Positions 1 to 8,627 of a DNA stretch of 64,000 bases are shown in pieces. The DNA is from Mycobacterium sp. IDR2000157661 (GTDB lineage: Bacteria > Actinomycetota > Actinomycetes > Mycobacteriales > Mycobacteriaceae). The notes below the pieces were generated by a model. It made no database searches and was not told the origin of the DNA. It saw nothing but the letters and a program-made list of their open reading frames with translations. The stretch covers positions 682,001-746,000 of the forward strand of contig NZ_CP081006.1 of the NCBI RefSeq assembly GCF_022317005.1, written 5' to 3'. Each line of letters starts with the position of its first letter. The stretch's first letter is position 1. The position numbers and the translations under genes are program-made.

Positions 1-570
1 GGGTGCCACCAGCGCGACCGCCGGATCGCAGAAGTGACCGAGTAGCGCCTCCAGCCATCCCCGCCGGGGCACCACATCGCTGTCGAGGAACGCCACGAAG
101 TCGGTGTTGCACGCGGCCATTCCGGTGTTGCGCGCGGCCCCCGGACCTTTGCTGCGGTCATGCCGCAGTATCTGCACGTCGTTGTGCACTCCGGCGAAGT
201 CGGACTGCTGCAGCGCGGTGGTAGACCCGTCGTCGACGATGATGACCCGCATCCCGCGCAGCGCGTTGAGCAGTCGTCCCACGCCGGAAACGTTGTCGCG
301 CACGGGGATCACCACGGTCACGTCGCGGTGTGACGGACCACTCGCCGGACGGGGGTGCGCGACCGTCGCATCGAGCAGCGTGCGCGCCAACTGCGCGCTC
401 ACGGCGTCGTGCACCTCGAGCCTGCCGCCGGTCAGCATTGTTTGCGCGGCCGGGGCCAAGCGTAGAAGTCGCGTCGGCGAACCGCCGAGCAGAGCCGCCC
501 CCTCACCGAGCACTTTCACCCGGCGATCCACCTGCACGGCGAACCCGTCGGGAAGCCGCGGGCCGGTCAC
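1..570 (-). CDS. mftF: Mycofactocin glycosyltransferase MftF (N-terminal part, cut by window edge)
   Basis: GT2-family glycosyltransferase that, in the mycofactocin pathway, adds sugars to the peptide-derived cofactor. Only the first 190 codons are present; the frame stays open to base 1. The GTG start at 570 gives [18 protein letters not shown] region of about 90 residues precedes the GT-A fold, which begins near [14 protein letters not shown], continues with VIIVDDGST (nucleotide-sugar binding), and reaches FLDSDVVP, the DxD-type metal motif. The start overlaps the mftE stop in a GTGA arrangement (567-570), so translation is probably coupled. It is the last visible gene of the mftABCDEF operon. 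The identification rests on the fold motifs plus operon position. Confidence 0.93.
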   Translation of the reverse strand, partial: MTGPRLPDGFAVQVDRRVKVLGEGAALLGGSPTRLLRLAPAAQTMLTGGRLEVHDAVSAQLARTLLDATVAHPRPASGPSHRDVTVVIPVRDNVSGVGRLLNALRGMRVIIVDDGSTTALQQSDFAGVHNDVQILRHDRSKGPGAARNTGMAACNTDFVAFLDSDVVPRRGWLEALLGHFCDPAVALVAP

Positions 571-1286
571 CTCAGCATCCCGTCGCGGTTCGGGGTCCAC
601 TGGACGATCCGCCGCGCACACGCCTCGACCATAGCCAAGAAGATGCGGGCGCCGTCGTCTGCGGTTGCGGTGGTGGGATCGCCGAGCACGCCGACCTCGC
701 TGACCGCGGCGACGCCGCCGCGCCGCAGTTCGGGGAGCAGCTCACCAAGGGGAGCCCCGTTGCCTGCGACGCGCTCTTCGACGCGCACATGCTCGGGCGA
801 AAGATGTAGCAATACAGAGGTTTCGGTGTGGCCGGCGTGCGCATCGGCGCCGGCGACGGTGCACGAGCACCAGCCGACGTTGCGCCCCTCTGACCTAAGC
901 AAAGCCGACGCGGCGACGAGTGCGTCCACGTTTCCCCCGTGACCGTTGACGAAGACCAGCCGAGATGCCCACCGCATCGCGGACCGGCCGAACTCCACCA
1001 GCAACAGCCGCAAAGCCGACGTTCCGATCGAGACCGTGCCGCTGAAGGCCTCGTGTTCTCCGCTGGCGCCGTATCCGACCGCCGGGGCCACCATCCAGTT
1101 CGACCCATCCCGGCCGGGCAGTTGGTCAGCAACGGCCCTCGCGACAGCCGATGCGATCCGGGTATCGGTGTCGAGCGGCAGATGCGGTCCGTGCTGCTCG
1201 GTGGATCCGACCGGCACGATCAGCGCTGTTGACGTGCTAATCAGTTGCTTCGAAGTCGCATCGGCGAGCTCGCTGACTGATGGCAC
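567..1286 (-). CDS. mftE: Mycofactocin maturase/peptidase MftE (creatininase family)
   Basis: Creatininase-family metallopeptidase, 239 residues, that releases the C-terminal Val-Tyr-derived dipeptide (AHDP) from MftC-modified MftA. Family metal-site motifs are visible: [19 protein letters not shown] near the N-terminus, [11 protein letters not shown] (GxSxEH-like), FVNGHGGN and [10 protein letters not shown]. The GTG start at 1286 (VPSVSELAD) was chosen because it places the first conserved strand at the expected distance. The same frame is open upstream to 1895, but that extension lies antiparallel-free over mftD and has no homology. It follows mftD after 158 bp and overlaps mftF by 4 bp. 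Confidence 0.93.
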   Translation of the reverse strand: MPSVSELADATSKQLISTSTALIVPVGSTEQHGPHLPLDTDTRIASAVARAVADQLPGRDGSNWMVAPAVGYGASGEHEAFSGTVSIGTSALRLLLVEFGRSAMRWASRLVFVNGHGGNVDALVAASALLRSEGRNVGWCSCTVAGADAHAGHTETSVLLHLSPEHVRVEERVAGNGAPLGELLPELRRGGVAAVSEVGVLGDPTTATADDGARIFLAMVEACARRIVQWTPNRDGMLR

Positions 1287-1444
1287 CCGCCGATGGTAGG
1301 CCCAATTCACCTGTCGTGCGCCAATTGTTGGCGCATGCGCAGCAATTCGTTCGACAAAATTTTCCCAAGCGACGGGACGGCGTTCACGCCAGTCCCCTGC
1401 GCCCCGCCTGTACCAGCGCGTTCGGCGATTCGCCGGACTCGCCG

Positions 1445-2635
1445 TCAGGTCGTGTCGCCGGGCACCCCGAGCGCTCTGGCGAAGCCTGGGGGCACCAACA
1501 CGTCCTCGGCGAGCAGGTCGTGCACCGAGGCGCGGCCCAGACCCATCAATGCAGAATCGATGCCCCCGCGCAGAACGTCGAGCACGTTCTCGACGCCGGC
1601 CTGACCGTTGGCGGCCAGGCCCCACAGGTATGCCCGGCCGATCATGACCGCACGGGCCCCCAGCGCGACCGCCTTGACCACGTCGCTGCCGCGCCGGATG
1701 CCACCATCCAGCAAAACCTCGATGTCGTTGCCGACGGCATCGGCGATCGCCGGCAGTGCACGAATCGACGCTGGCGTCCCGTCGAGGTTGTTTCCGCCGT
1801 GATTGGACACCGAGATGGCTGAAACACCGGCATCCACAGCGCGTTTGGCGTCGTCCACCCGCATCACGCCCTTGAGCATGAACGGACCACCCCACTGTTC
1901 ACGTAGCCAGGTGATGTCTTCCCAGGTTGGCGGGGGCGTGCCCATCCACTCGCCGTAGGCCGCGAAGAACGGTGGCCCCGGTTCGCCGCGTGGCGCCTGG
2001 TTGGGCACTCGCAGGTTCGGCGGTCGCATGGTCTTGGCCCACTGCAGGAACCAAGCGGGGCGAGTCAGTCCCTCCGGCAGCATCCGCACCGTGGTGCGCA
2101 GGTCCATCTGCTCGGGGATCTTCGGGCTGCCCCAGTCGCGGCCGTGGGAGAAGGTCCAGTCGGTCGTCACGATCAGACCCACCGCACCGGCTTGCCGGGC
2201 ACGTTCGACCCGCGCCGCGATGGCGTCGCGCCCGCCCAGCCAGTACACCTGGAAGAAGGTCTTGGGGTTGGCGGCGACGACGTCCTCGATCGGCTTGCTG
2301 GCGAACGAGGACAGCCCCATCGCCGTGCCGCGGGCGGCGGCTGCGCGGGCCACGGCCACCTCGCCGTCCGGGTGCACGGCCTGCACGCCTGTCGGCGATA
2401 TCACGACGGGCAGCGAAATGTCCTGCCCCATCACGGTTGTCGCGAGGTCACGCTTCTGCACCGCACCGACGACGTGGGGCGCGAATCCCAACTCGGCGAA
2501 GGCGTCGACGTTGTCGGCGACGGTCAGGCCCTTCTCGCTGGCGGCCAGCAGCGCCGCGTAGACCGACTTGGGCAGCCGCTTCTTGGCTTTCTGCTGGGCG
2601 AAGGCGACGGTCTCGAACCAGGTATCTCGTGCCAT
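1445..2635 (-). CDS. mftD: Pre-mycofactocin synthase MftD (FMN-dependent)
   Basis: Member of the FMN-dependent alpha-hydroxy-acid oxidase family (396 residues). In mycofactocin biosynthesis it oxidatively deaminates the AHDP intermediate to give pre-mycofactocin, the redox-active alpha-keto amide. Family features visible are the N-terminal helical segment, LPVVISPTGVQAVHPDGE, the FMN-site stretch TTDWTFSHGRDWG, LLDGGIRRGSDVVKA, the catalytic-His motif SVSNHGGNN, and GARAVMIGRAYLWGL. The ATG at 2635 is preceded by an AAAAGGAGC-like ribosome site. It sits 31 bp after mftC. Confidence 0.96.
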   Translation of the reverse strand: MARDTWFETVAFAQQKAKKRLPKSVYAALLAASEKGLTVADNVDAFAELGFAPHVVGAVQKRDLATTVMGQDISLPVVISPTGVQAVHPDGEVAVARAAAARGTAMGLSSFASKPIEDVVAANPKTFFQVYWLGGRDAIAARVERARQAGAVGLIVTTDWTFSHGRDWGSPKIPEQMDLRTTVRMLPEGLTRPAWFLQWAKTMRPPNLRVPNQAPRGEPGPPFFAAYGEWMGTPPPTWEDITWLREQWGGPFMLKGVMRVDDAKRAVDAGVSAISVSNHGGNNLDGTPASIRALPAIADAVGNDIEVLLDGGIRRGSDVVKAVALGARAVMIGRAYLWGLAANGQAGVENVLDVLRGGIDSALMGLGRASVHDLLAEDVLVPPGFARALGVPGDTT

Positions 2636-2666
2636 GGTTGTTGGTGCTCCTTTTCGTCCGCGGCGA

Positions 2667-3842
2667 CTACACCGGACTTTCGTTGCACAGCCTGGCCGGA
2701 GGCTTGGTCAGCAGCTTGAGCGCCACCGGCCCACTTCGGGAGTGGTCGACGCTCGGCTTGGGCTTGACCCGGTCGCGAGCCAGCGCGGGAGCACCGTAGC
2801 CCTCGACGCATTCGGGGTCCGGCCCATCCATCGGCAGGCCGGTGAAGAACTTGGCTGCCATACAGCCACCGCGGCAGCTGTCGTAATGGTCACAGCTGCT
2901 GCACGCGCCGGCCGACTGCGGTTCGCGCAGCTCACGGAACAGCGGCGCGTTCTTCCACACGCTGTCGAATCCCCCATCGGACAGCACGTTTCCGGCCAGG
3001 AAGCGCTCGTGGATGGCGAACGGGCACGCGTAGACATCGCCGACGGGATCGATCAGGCACACCACCCGGCCTGCCCCGCACAGATTGAGCCCGGCCAGCG
3101 CACCGGGTTCGCCCAGCCCGGACAGGTGGAAGAACGAATCACCGGTCAGCACCCGATCCCCCTTGGCGACCAGCCAGTTGTACAGCTGGACCTGTTGGTC
3201 GGCGGTGGGGTGTAGGTCGTCCCAGACATCGGCGCCGCGGCCCGACGGCCGTAGGCGGGTGATCCGCAGCGTGGCGTCGTAGCGCGCGGCCAGCGCCGCG
3301 AACTCGTCGAGTTGGTCGACGTTGTGGCGGGTGACCACGACGGAGATCTTCGTGTCGGTGAACCCGGCGTCGGTCAGGTTCTGCAGTGCACGCGTGGCCA
3401 TCGCGAACGAGCCCGCGCCGCGCACCGCGTCGTTGACCTCGGCCGTCGCCCCGTCCAGCGAGATCTGCACATCGACGTAGTCGCTGGCAGCCAGCTTGGC
3501 CGCGATGGTCGGGGTGATGCGCACGCCGTTGGTGGAGAACTTGACGCCGACATGGTGTGCGGTGGCGTAGTCGACGAGTTCCCAGAAGTCCGGTCGTACG
3601 GTCGGTTCACCACCGCCGATGTTGACGTAGAACACCTGCATGCGCTCGAGTTCGTCGATGATGTCCTTGCACTGCCGAGTGGTCAGCTCGCGCGGGTCAC
3701 GCTTGCCCGACGAGGACAGGCAGTGCACGCACGCGAGATTGCAGGCGTAGGTGAGTTCCCAGGTCAGGCAGATCGGTGCGTCGAGCCCGTGCTCGAACTG
3801 CTCGATCAGACGGGGCATGCGGGAGGTCTGCGGTGAGGTCAT
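2667..3842 (-). CDS. mftC: Mycofactocin radical SAM maturase MftC
   Basis: Radical SAM/SPASM enzyme, 391 residues, which decarboxylates and then cyclises the C-terminal Val-Tyr of the MftA precursor. The SAM cluster motif CNLACVHC (CX3CX2C, Cys34/38/41) is followed by the GGEP motif in YVNIGGGEPT, and the SPASM auxiliary-cluster cysteines lie in the C-terminal third (CGAGRVVCLIDPVGDVYACPF, CSSCDHYDSCRGGC, DPEC). The ATG at 3842 overlaps the mftB stop by 4 bp (ATGA). Length and cysteine pattern match the family. The basic C-terminal tail (RVKPKPSVDHSRSG) is less conserved. Confidence 0.97.
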   Translation of the reverse strand: MTSPQTSRMPRLIEQFEHGLDAPICLTWELTYACNLACVHCLSSSGKRDPRELTTRQCKDIIDELERMQVFYVNIGGGEPTVRPDFWELVDYATAHHVGVKFSTNGVRITPTIAAKLAASDYVDVQISLDGATAEVNDAVRGAGSFAMATRALQNLTDAGFTDTKISVVVTRHNVDQLDEFAALAARYDATLRITRLRPSGRGADVWDDLHPTADQQVQLYNWLVAKGDRVLTGDSFFHLSGLGEPGALAGLNLCGAGRVVCLIDPVGDVYACPFAIHERFLAGNVLSDGGFDSVWKNAPLFRELREPQSAGACSSCDHYDSCRGGCMAAKFFTGLPMDGPDPECVEGYGAPALARDRVKPKPSVDHSRSGPVALKLLTKPPARLCNESPV

Positions 3843-4171
3843 TGCGGCACCAGCATTTTCGATTGAGCAAGCACCTGGAGTGCATGCAGATAGGGCCCGT
3901 GCTGCGCGTCGTCGATTCCGGCGGCACGGCAGGCGGACCTGGCGTCGGGATACTCGGACAGCGTGTTGACCACGTCGACGATGGTCCGGTTCTTCAGGAA
4001 CGACAGCTTGCGCGTCCCGAAGTGGTAGAGCAGCGCCCCGAACGGCTCCGGCCGCACCGCCACCTGGTGGTGCAGCTGCCAGCCGACTTCCGGGTCGAAC
4101 ACGATGGCTGGGGACATCAATCCCACCGGAGTGTTCGGGGACATCGATTCAGACGGGGCGGGGGCGCTCAC
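3839..4171 (-). CDS. mftB: Mycofactocin peptide chaperone MftB (RRE protein)
   Basis: Small RiPP recognition element protein (about 110 residues) of the PqqD-like fold that binds MftA and presents it to MftC. The core contains [20 protein letters not shown], then a strand-helix region with [28 protein letters not shown] and a C-terminal helix [14 protein letters not shown]. The GTG at 4171 directly after the mftA stop (4174-4176) is my preferred start. An in-frame GTG at 4189 would overlap mftA, and an ATG farther in (MSPNTPVG) is also possible. The 3' end overlaps mftC by 4 bp. Confidence 0.9.
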   Translation of the reverse strand: MSAPAPSESMSPNTPVGLMSPAIVFDPEVGWQLHHQVAVRPEPFGALLYHFGTRKLSFLKNRTIVDVVNTLSEYPDARSACRAAGIDDAQHGPYLHALQVLAQSKMLVPQ

Positions 4172-4173
4172 GC

Positions 4174-4266
4174 TCAGTAGACCCCGCACATCCCGTCGAT
4201 CGACACCTCTTCGACCAGGCTCTCCGTTACGAGTTCCTCGGTGTCCACCTGCTGATTCGGTTCCAT
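4174..4266 (-). CDS. mftA: Mycofactocin precursor peptide MftA
   Basis: Ribosomally made precursor peptide of 30 residues, found by reading the gap between mftB and mftR. It starts [13 protein letters not shown] and ends in the family signature [10 protein letters not shown]. The terminal Val-Tyr is the pair that MftC modifies and that becomes the cofactor core; the acidic leader is typical. The ATG at 4266 is preceded by a purine-rich AAAGGCGGGG. It lies 2 bp upstream of the mftB GTG, so it is the first gene of the minus-strand operon. Too short for routine ORF calling. Confidence 0.95.
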   Translation of the reverse strand: MEPNQQVDTEELVTESLVEEVSIDGMCGVY

Positions 4267-4281
4267 CAGGCCCCGCCTTTC

Positions 4282-4287
4282 GCTATA
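4282..4287 (-). promoter_or_regulatory. Candidate -10 element of the mftA operon
   Basis: TATAGC on the minus strand, about 16 bases before the mftA ATG, in the 101-bp divergent gap between mftA and mftR. No convincing -35 at 16-18 bp is visible, which is common in mycobacteria. Inferred from position and sequence only. Confidence 0.45.
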
Positions 4288-4317
4288 CCGGTTCTGCAAC
4301 TGTGATCGAGATCGCAA

Positions 4318-4337
4318 TAATATGGCATCCAGTGCCA
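4318..4337 (+). promoter_or_regulatory. mftR -10 and candidate MftR operator
   Basis: A TAATAT -10-like hexamer (4318-4323) abuts a perfect inverted repeat TGGCA-N5-TGCCA (4323-4337). The repeat would cover the mftR transcription start and lies about 35 bp from the mftA -10, so it is placed for autorepression and possibly for control of the mft operon. Binding by MftR is inferred, not shown. Confidence 0.45.
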
Positions 4338-4367
4338 GAATGGAAGCAGGGTCGGAAAGGGGGACGC

Positions 4368-4967
4368 ATGGGGCCTGCCCAGCACCGCGTGGGCCGTCGG
4401 CGTTCCACCACGTGGGACCACATCAGCAATGTGGCCATCGACCTGTTCGCCGCCCGCGGGTTCGACGACGTCAGCGTCGACGACGTGGCCGAGGCGGCAG
4501 GGATCGCCCGGCGCACGCTGTTCCGCTACTACCCGTCGAAGAACGCGTTGCCCTGGGGTGATTTCGACGCCCACCTGACGCACATGCGAGATCTGCTCGC
4601 CGACGTCGACCCGGAGGTGCCCATCGGTGCCGCATTGCGCACAGCGCTGTTGGCGTTCAACACTTTTGACGATACCGAGACGGCACGCCACCGACAGCGC
4701 ATGCGGGTCATCCTCGAGACCGCGGCGCTGCAGGCCTACTCGATGACGATGTACGCGGGCTGGCGCGGGGTCGTGGCCCAGTTCGTCGCCAACCGGCTCG
4801 GCACGACCGCGGGTGACCTCACGCCCCAGACGGTGGCGTGGACGATGCTCGGTGTGGCCTTGTCCGCCTACGAGCACTGGCTGGCCGACGAGTCGGTGTC
4901 GCTGCGCCAGGCGCTCGGCGCCTCGTTCGACACCGTCGCCGACGGGCTGTGGGCGCTGGACCGGTGA
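4368..4967 (+). CDS. mftR: Mycofactocin cluster regulator MftR (TetR family)
   Basis: TetR/AcrR repressor of 199 residues, divergent from mftA. The N-terminal helix-turn-helix is clear ([20 protein letters not shown], then [21 protein letters not shown], with the typical TLFRYF-like recognition helix). The rest is an all-helical ligand domain; members of this family are reported to respond to long-chain acyl-CoA. The ATG at 4368 is supported by GGAAAGGGGG just upstream. The frame is open further upstream into mftB antisense, which is not coding. It is the expected regulator of the adjacent mft operon. Confidence 0.93.
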   Translation: MGPAQHRVGRRRSTTWDHISNVAIDLFAARGFDDVSVDDVAEAAGIARRTLFRYYPSKNALPWGDFDAHLTHMRDLLADVDPEVPIGAALRTALLAFNTFDDTETARHRQRMRVILETAALQAYSMTMYAGWRGVVAQFVANRLGTTAGDLTPQTVAWTMLGVALSAYEHWLADESVSLRQALGASFDTVADGLWALDR

Positions 4968-5022
4968 GAATTCGTCTCAAGTAAGGCGTCGGAGTTCGGC
5001 CCCGGACGGCGACGATAGGGGT

Positions 5023-5553
5023 GTGAGCGCCGAACCGGATGGCACCGACGCTCCGCGGACTCTGCTGGCGCTGTACGACGACGCCCTGCCGGTCGTGTAC
5101 GGCTACTTCGTCCGGCGCTGCGGTGACCGCGGAACCGCCGAAGACCTGACGTCGGAAACCTTTCTGGCGGCGATGGACACCGCCCGCAGGAAGGGTTCAG
5201 CCGCTCCTGATATCACCCTGCCGTGGTTGCTCGGGGTGGCTCGCCACAAGCTGGCCGACCACTACCGACGCCGCCACGACCGGTTCAGCGTTCCGGTCGC
5301 CGAGGTGCCCGAGCAGTTCGACGCATCCGACGACTGGGACGCCGAACTCGACCGCATCGTCGCCGAGAGCGTGTTGGCCAAGCTGCCCGAGCAGCACCGC
5401 ACCGTGTTGGCGCTGCGCTACATGGACGACCGGTCGGTGCCCGAGTGTGCCGACGTGCTCGGCCGTACCGTGCACGCCACCGAGGCGCTGCTGGTCCGGG
5501 CACGCCGGGCGTTTCGAGCGCACTACCCGCAGCCGGAAGGAGGACGGCCGTGA
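5023..5553 (+). CDS. ECF-type RNA polymerase sigma factor
   Basis: Extracytoplasmic-function sigma factor, 176 residues. Region 2 is seen as ALPVVYGYFVRRCGDRGTAE followed by DLTSETFLAAM, and region 4 as LPEQHRTVLALRYMDDRSVP with the helix-turn-helix ECADVLGRTVHATEALLVRA. The GTG start at 5023 follows mftR by 55 bp. There is no adjacent classical anti-sigma gene. Instead the stop overlaps the start of the next gene by 4 bp (GTGA, 5550-5553), so the two are likely co-translated. Upstream GTGAGAATTCGTCTCAAGTAAGG was not recognisable as a known ECF promoter. Confidence 0.9.
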   Translation: MSAEPDGTDAPRTLLALYDDALPVVYGYFVRRCGDRGTAEDLTSETFLAAMDTARRKGSAAPDITLPWLLGVARHKLADHYRRRHDRFSVPVAEVPEQFDASDDWDAELDRIVAESVLAKLPEQHRTVLALRYMDDRSVPECADVLGRTVHATEALLVRARRAFRAHYPQPEGGRP

Positions 5554-6827
5554 ACACCCGTGACCCGCTGGCCGTGCTGCACGGCGGCGAACTGCCGGTC
5601 CAACCCGATCCGGCGTTCGCGGCCCGGCTCCGGGCACGGTTGGAGTCAGCGCTGTCCCTACCCAATCGAACTGAAGGAGTGGAAATGAGTGGCACCGACA
5701 CGGCACTGGCGGAACTGTCCGAGCCGGCCGCAGAATCGACCGTCCCGCGGCCCGCGGCGTTGCCCTACCTCGCCGTGGCCGATGCGCGGGCAGCGATCGA
5801 CTGGTACGTCGACACGCTGGGCGCCAGCGTGCTCGGCGATCCCATCGTGATGGACGACGGACGCATCGGACACGCGGAGCTCGTGATCGGCGACGGCGTG
5901 CTCTACCTGGCCGACGAGTATCCCGAGTTCGGGCTGAAAGCTCCTTCCCCGCAGGCAGTTTCGGTAAGCCTGCTGCTGCAGGTCGGCGATACCGATGCCA
6001 CGCTGGAACGGTGCCGCGAGTCCGGTGCCCAGGTGCTTCGCGAGGCGTACGAGAATTACGGATCGCGCAATGCGACGATCGTCGACCCGTTCGGGCACCG
6101 CTGGATGCTCAGCGGCCGGCTCACCGGCGCGGCGGTGCCGATTCAGCACGGCGACGTCGGGTACATGTCGGTGTGGGTTCCCGACGCCGATCGGGCGGCG
6201 GCGTTCTACGGCCACGTGCTCGGCTGGACCTTTGACCCCGCCACCCGCGAGGTGACGAACACCCGTCAGCGCATCGGCATCCACAGCGTCGCGAGCGCGC
6301 AGGGCTTGATGTGCTGCTATGCGGTGGCCGATCTCGACGGCGCACGGCAGTCCATTCTCGACGCAGGCGGCACGGTCGGCGAGGCGCAGGTCCACCCGTT
6401 CGGCACGGTGGTGGACGCCACCGATACCGCAGGGACCGCGTTCGCGATCTTCCGGCCGGCACCGGGCACACCGCGGCCCGCCTTGAACGGTGAAGGGCCG
6501 GGCGAGCTTTCGTACCTCACCTACCAGGTGCCCGACTCGACGGCGTTCAAGGCGTTCTACAGCCGGATACTGTTCTGGGGCTTCGAGCCCGGCCGGGTCG
6601 ACGACGGCTGGCAGATTCAGCAGACGCACCCGATGGCGGGTGTGGCCGGCGGCAGCGCCCGGCCGGCGATCGTGCCGATGTGGACCGTGGCCGACGTCGA
6701 GGCGGCCGTGGCCCGCGTGCGGGAGGCCGGCGGCACCGTCATCGAAGAACCGTCGCAGCAGTCCTACGGCTTGTCGGCGTTGTGCACCGACGACCAGGGC
6801 ACCCGCTTCTACCTGGGCCAGCTCTAG
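5550..6827 (+). CDS. VOC/glyoxalase-family protein, three modules, coupled to the sigma factor
   Basis: 425 residues when started at the overlapping GTG (5550), which has GGAAGGAGG upstream. Three vicinal-oxygen-chelate modules are visible: from about residue 68 (ALPYLAVADARAAIDWYVDT), from about 205 (YMSVWVPDADRAAAFYGHVL) and from about 320 (YLTYQVPDSTAFKAFYSRIL). The first 45 residues (NTRDPLAVLHGGELP...) resemble short peptides encoded after ECF sigma genes rather than VOC sequence. A second start, ATG 5685, has its own strong AAGGAG site, so the VOC protein may begin there. Substrate unknown; annotated glyoxalases of this kind are often bleomycin-resistance-like or isomerase-like. Confidence 0.85.
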   Translation: MNTRDPLAVLHGGELPVQPDPAFAARLRARLESALSLPNRTEGVEMSGTDTALAELSEPAAESTVPRPAALPYLAVADARAAIDWYVDTLGASVLGDPIVMDDGRIGHAELVIGDGVLYLADEYPEFGLKAPSPQAVSVSLLLQVGDTDATLERCRESGAQVLREAYENYGSRNATIVDPFGHRWMLSGRLTGAAVPIQHGDVGYMSVWVPDADRAAAFYGHVLGWTFDPATREVTNTRQRIGIHSVASAQGLMCCYAVADLDGARQSILDAGGTVGEAQVHPFGTVVDATDTAGTAFAIFRPAPGTPRPALNGEGPGELSYLTYQVPDSTAFKAFYSRILFWGFEPGRVDDGWQIQQTHPMAGVAGGSARPAIVPMWTVADVEAAVARVREAGGTVIEEPSQQSYGLSALCTDDQGTRFYLGQL

Positions 6828-6832
6828 ATCGC

Positions 6833-8008
6833 TCAGCCCAGGACGTCGGCGATGGGTGCGCCGGATGCGATCTTGTTGCGCACCTTCATCACCTTGCCGG
6901 GCATGCCCCCGCCGACCACGCCGGCCACCAGGCCGTCGCGTTCGTAATAGGCGAGGAACTTGCGGCCGTCGTCCTCGACGATGTGGACCGTGTCGCCGGC
7001 CTCCGGTTCGCCGAGGCACTGGATCTTGACGTCGTACTGGTCGCTCCAGAAGTACGGCACCGATACCGTCGCCGGCGGTTCCGCCCCCAGCATCGTCGGC
7101 ACCAGCACTCGCGCCTGGTCGGCGACGTTGCTCCAATGCTCAACGCGCACTTGGTGTCCCAGCCGGTGTCGCCACGACGCCACGTCGCCGATCGCCCACA
7201 CGTGCGGTGCGCTCGCGCGGCCGTGGTCGTCGCAGACCACGCCGTTGTCGAGTTCGATTCCGCTGTCCACCAGCCAGTCCGTGCCCGGCTTCGAGCCGAT
7301 GCCGACAACCACGAGGTCGGCGTCGAGTTCGGTGCCGTCGCCGAGCACCACCTTCTCGACCCGCTCGCCACCGCGCACCTCGTCGACACCCACACCGCAG
7401 CGCACGTCGACACCCTCCGCGCGGTGCAGGCGGGCCACGAGTTCACCGATCTGCTCGCCGAGCACCGAGGCCAGCGGCGCGGGCTGCGGTTCCACCAACG
7501 CCACCTCGACCCCGAGTTTGCGCAGGCTGGCCGCCACCTCGCAGCCGATGAAGCCGGCGCCGACGACGACGGCACGCCGCGCCGACCCGGCCTCCTTGCG
7601 CAGCGCCACGCTCTCGTCGTAGTTGCGCAGCACGTGGATGCCGCCGAGATCCGGGAACGACGGGATCCGCTTGGGCACCAGCCCCGTGGCGATGATCAGC
7701 TCGTCGTAGCGCAGTTCGCTGCCGTCGGCCAGCGTCAGCGTCTGCGACGAGGTGTCGACGGCGCGCGCACCGTTGTGGAGCAGCACGGTTACGTCGTTGT
7801 CCGCGTAGAACTCCGCCGGTTTGAGCGTGACGTCGTCGGTCTCGGAGCGCAGCACTTCCTTGGACAGCGGCGGCCGGTCGTACGGCAGATGGTCCTCGTC
7901 GCTGACGATCGTGACCGGACCGGGGTACTCCGAACGGCGCAGTTGCTCAGCGGTGCGGGCCGCCGCCAGGCCGCCACCGACGATGACGATGCCCCCAGGA
8001 GTGGTCAT
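6833..8008 (-). CDS. FAD-dependent ferredoxin/rubredoxin reductase family protein
   Basis: 391-residue pyridine nucleotide-disulphide-type flavoprotein without the redox disulphide. The FAD dinucleotide fold is at the N-terminus (IVIVGGGLAAARTAEQLRRS), the NAD(P)H fold near residue 145 (AVVVGAGFIGCEVAASLRKL), and the second FAD motif is VWAIGDVASW. The C-terminal domain fits ferredoxin-NAD reductases that feed electrons to P450s or dioxygenases. It is convergent with the VOC gene (5 bp apart). A homologue (Rv0688) sits in the same neighbourhood of M. tuberculosis. A mycofactocin link is only inferred from position. Confidence 0.9.
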   Translation of the reverse strand: MTTPGGIVIVGGGLAAARTAEQLRRSEYPGPVTIVSDEDHLPYDRPPLSKEVLRSETDDVTLKPAEFYADNDVTVLLHNGARAVDTSSQTLTLADGSELRYDELIIATGLVPKRIPSFPDLGGIHVLRNYDESVALRKEAGSARRAVVVGAGFIGCEVAASLRKLGVEVALVEPQPAPLASVLGEQIGELVARLHRAEGVDVRCGVGVDEVRGGERVEKVVLGDGTELDADLVVVGIGSKPGTDWLVDSGIELDNGVVCDDHGRASAPHVWAIGDVASWRHRLGHQVRVEHWSNVADQARVLVPTMLGAEPPATVSVPYFWSDQYDVKIQCLGEPEAGDTVHIVEDDGRKFLAYYERDGLVAGVVGGGMPGKVMKVRNKIASGAPIADVLG

Positions 8009-8066
8009 GGGCAGTTCTTACACGATGGCCGCGGCGTCTGGTCCGGCACCCCGCCCGCGGGGAGCG

Positions 8067-8513
8067 TCAGCCCCGGTCGCGGTCGATGATGTTGGTCAGC
8101 ACCACGATGCTCTCGCTGCGCTCGACGTCGGCCGCCGACCGAATCCGTTCGAGCGCCTCCTCGAGGTGGCGCATGTCGCGGGCCACCACGTGCAGTATCG
8201 CGTCGGCCGTGCCGGTGACGGTGGCGGCGCTGATCACCTCCGGGATGTCGATCCACGCCGCACGCAGGCGGTCTGGCGCGATCGTGCCGTGGCGGAACAC
8301 CTGTACGTAGGCCTCTGTGGTCCAGCCGAGCGCGCTGCGGTCCACGACCGTAGTGAAACCACGGATGACACCGCTGTCGAGCATCCGGTCCACGCGTCGC
8401 TTCACCGCGGGGGCCGACAAGCTGACCTGCTCCCCGACCTCCGCATAGGTGGCCCGCGCGTCGTTGGTCAGCACCGCGAGGATGCGCTCGTCGGTCTCGT
8501 CGAGCCGGTCCAT
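8067..8513 (-). CDS. Lrp/AsnC-family regulator
   Basis: 148-residue feast/famine regulator. The N-terminal winged HTH (MDRLDETDERILAVLTNDAR, then YAEVGEQVSLSAPAVKRRVD) is followed by the RAM ligand/oligomerisation domain (DAILHVVARDMRHLEEALER). The ATG at 8513 is preceded by GGAGGTGACG, a strong ribosome site. It is divergent from the ddaH-rocD-rocE-usp operon, the arrangement known for M. tuberculosis Rv2324 with Rv2323c-Rv2319c, so it most likely controls arginine/ornithine use. The long upstream extension of this frame is antisense to ddaH and was rejected. Confidence 0.93.
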   Translation of the reverse strand: MDRLDETDERILAVLTNDARATYAEVGEQVSLSAPAVKRRVDRMLDSGVIRGFTTVVDRSALGWTTEAYVQVFRHGTIAPDRLRAAWIDIPEVISAATVTGTADAILHVVARDMRHLEEALERIRSAADVERSESIVVLTNIIDRDRG

Positions 8514-8569
8514 CGTCACCTCCACGCAACGGATCACCGCGATCCTAGCCAACTCGCGATATTTCGAAC

Positions 8570-8579
8570 GCGTATACGC
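8570..8579. promoter_or_regulatory. Candidate Lrp/AsnC operator palindrome
   Basis: GCGTATACGC is a perfect 10-bp palindrome in the 114-bp gap between the regulator and ddaH, next to TTCGAA and an AT-rich patch. Palindromes with an AT core are typical Lrp-family sites. Inferred from sequence only. Confidence 0.4.
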
Positions 8580-8627
8580 AAGAAGCGGTGATTGATTGCG
8601 ACAGATGCCCGGCAATACCGTTGATTC

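Noticed and set aside
1287-1895. N-terminal extension of mftE up to 1895
   Set aside because: Overlaps mftD on the same strand in another frame and has no creatininase similarity; GTG 1286 gives the family length.
4965-4980. TGAGAATTCGTCTCA as a terminator or operator after mftR
   Set aside because: Only four paired bases and no tail, and it overlaps the stop; too weak.
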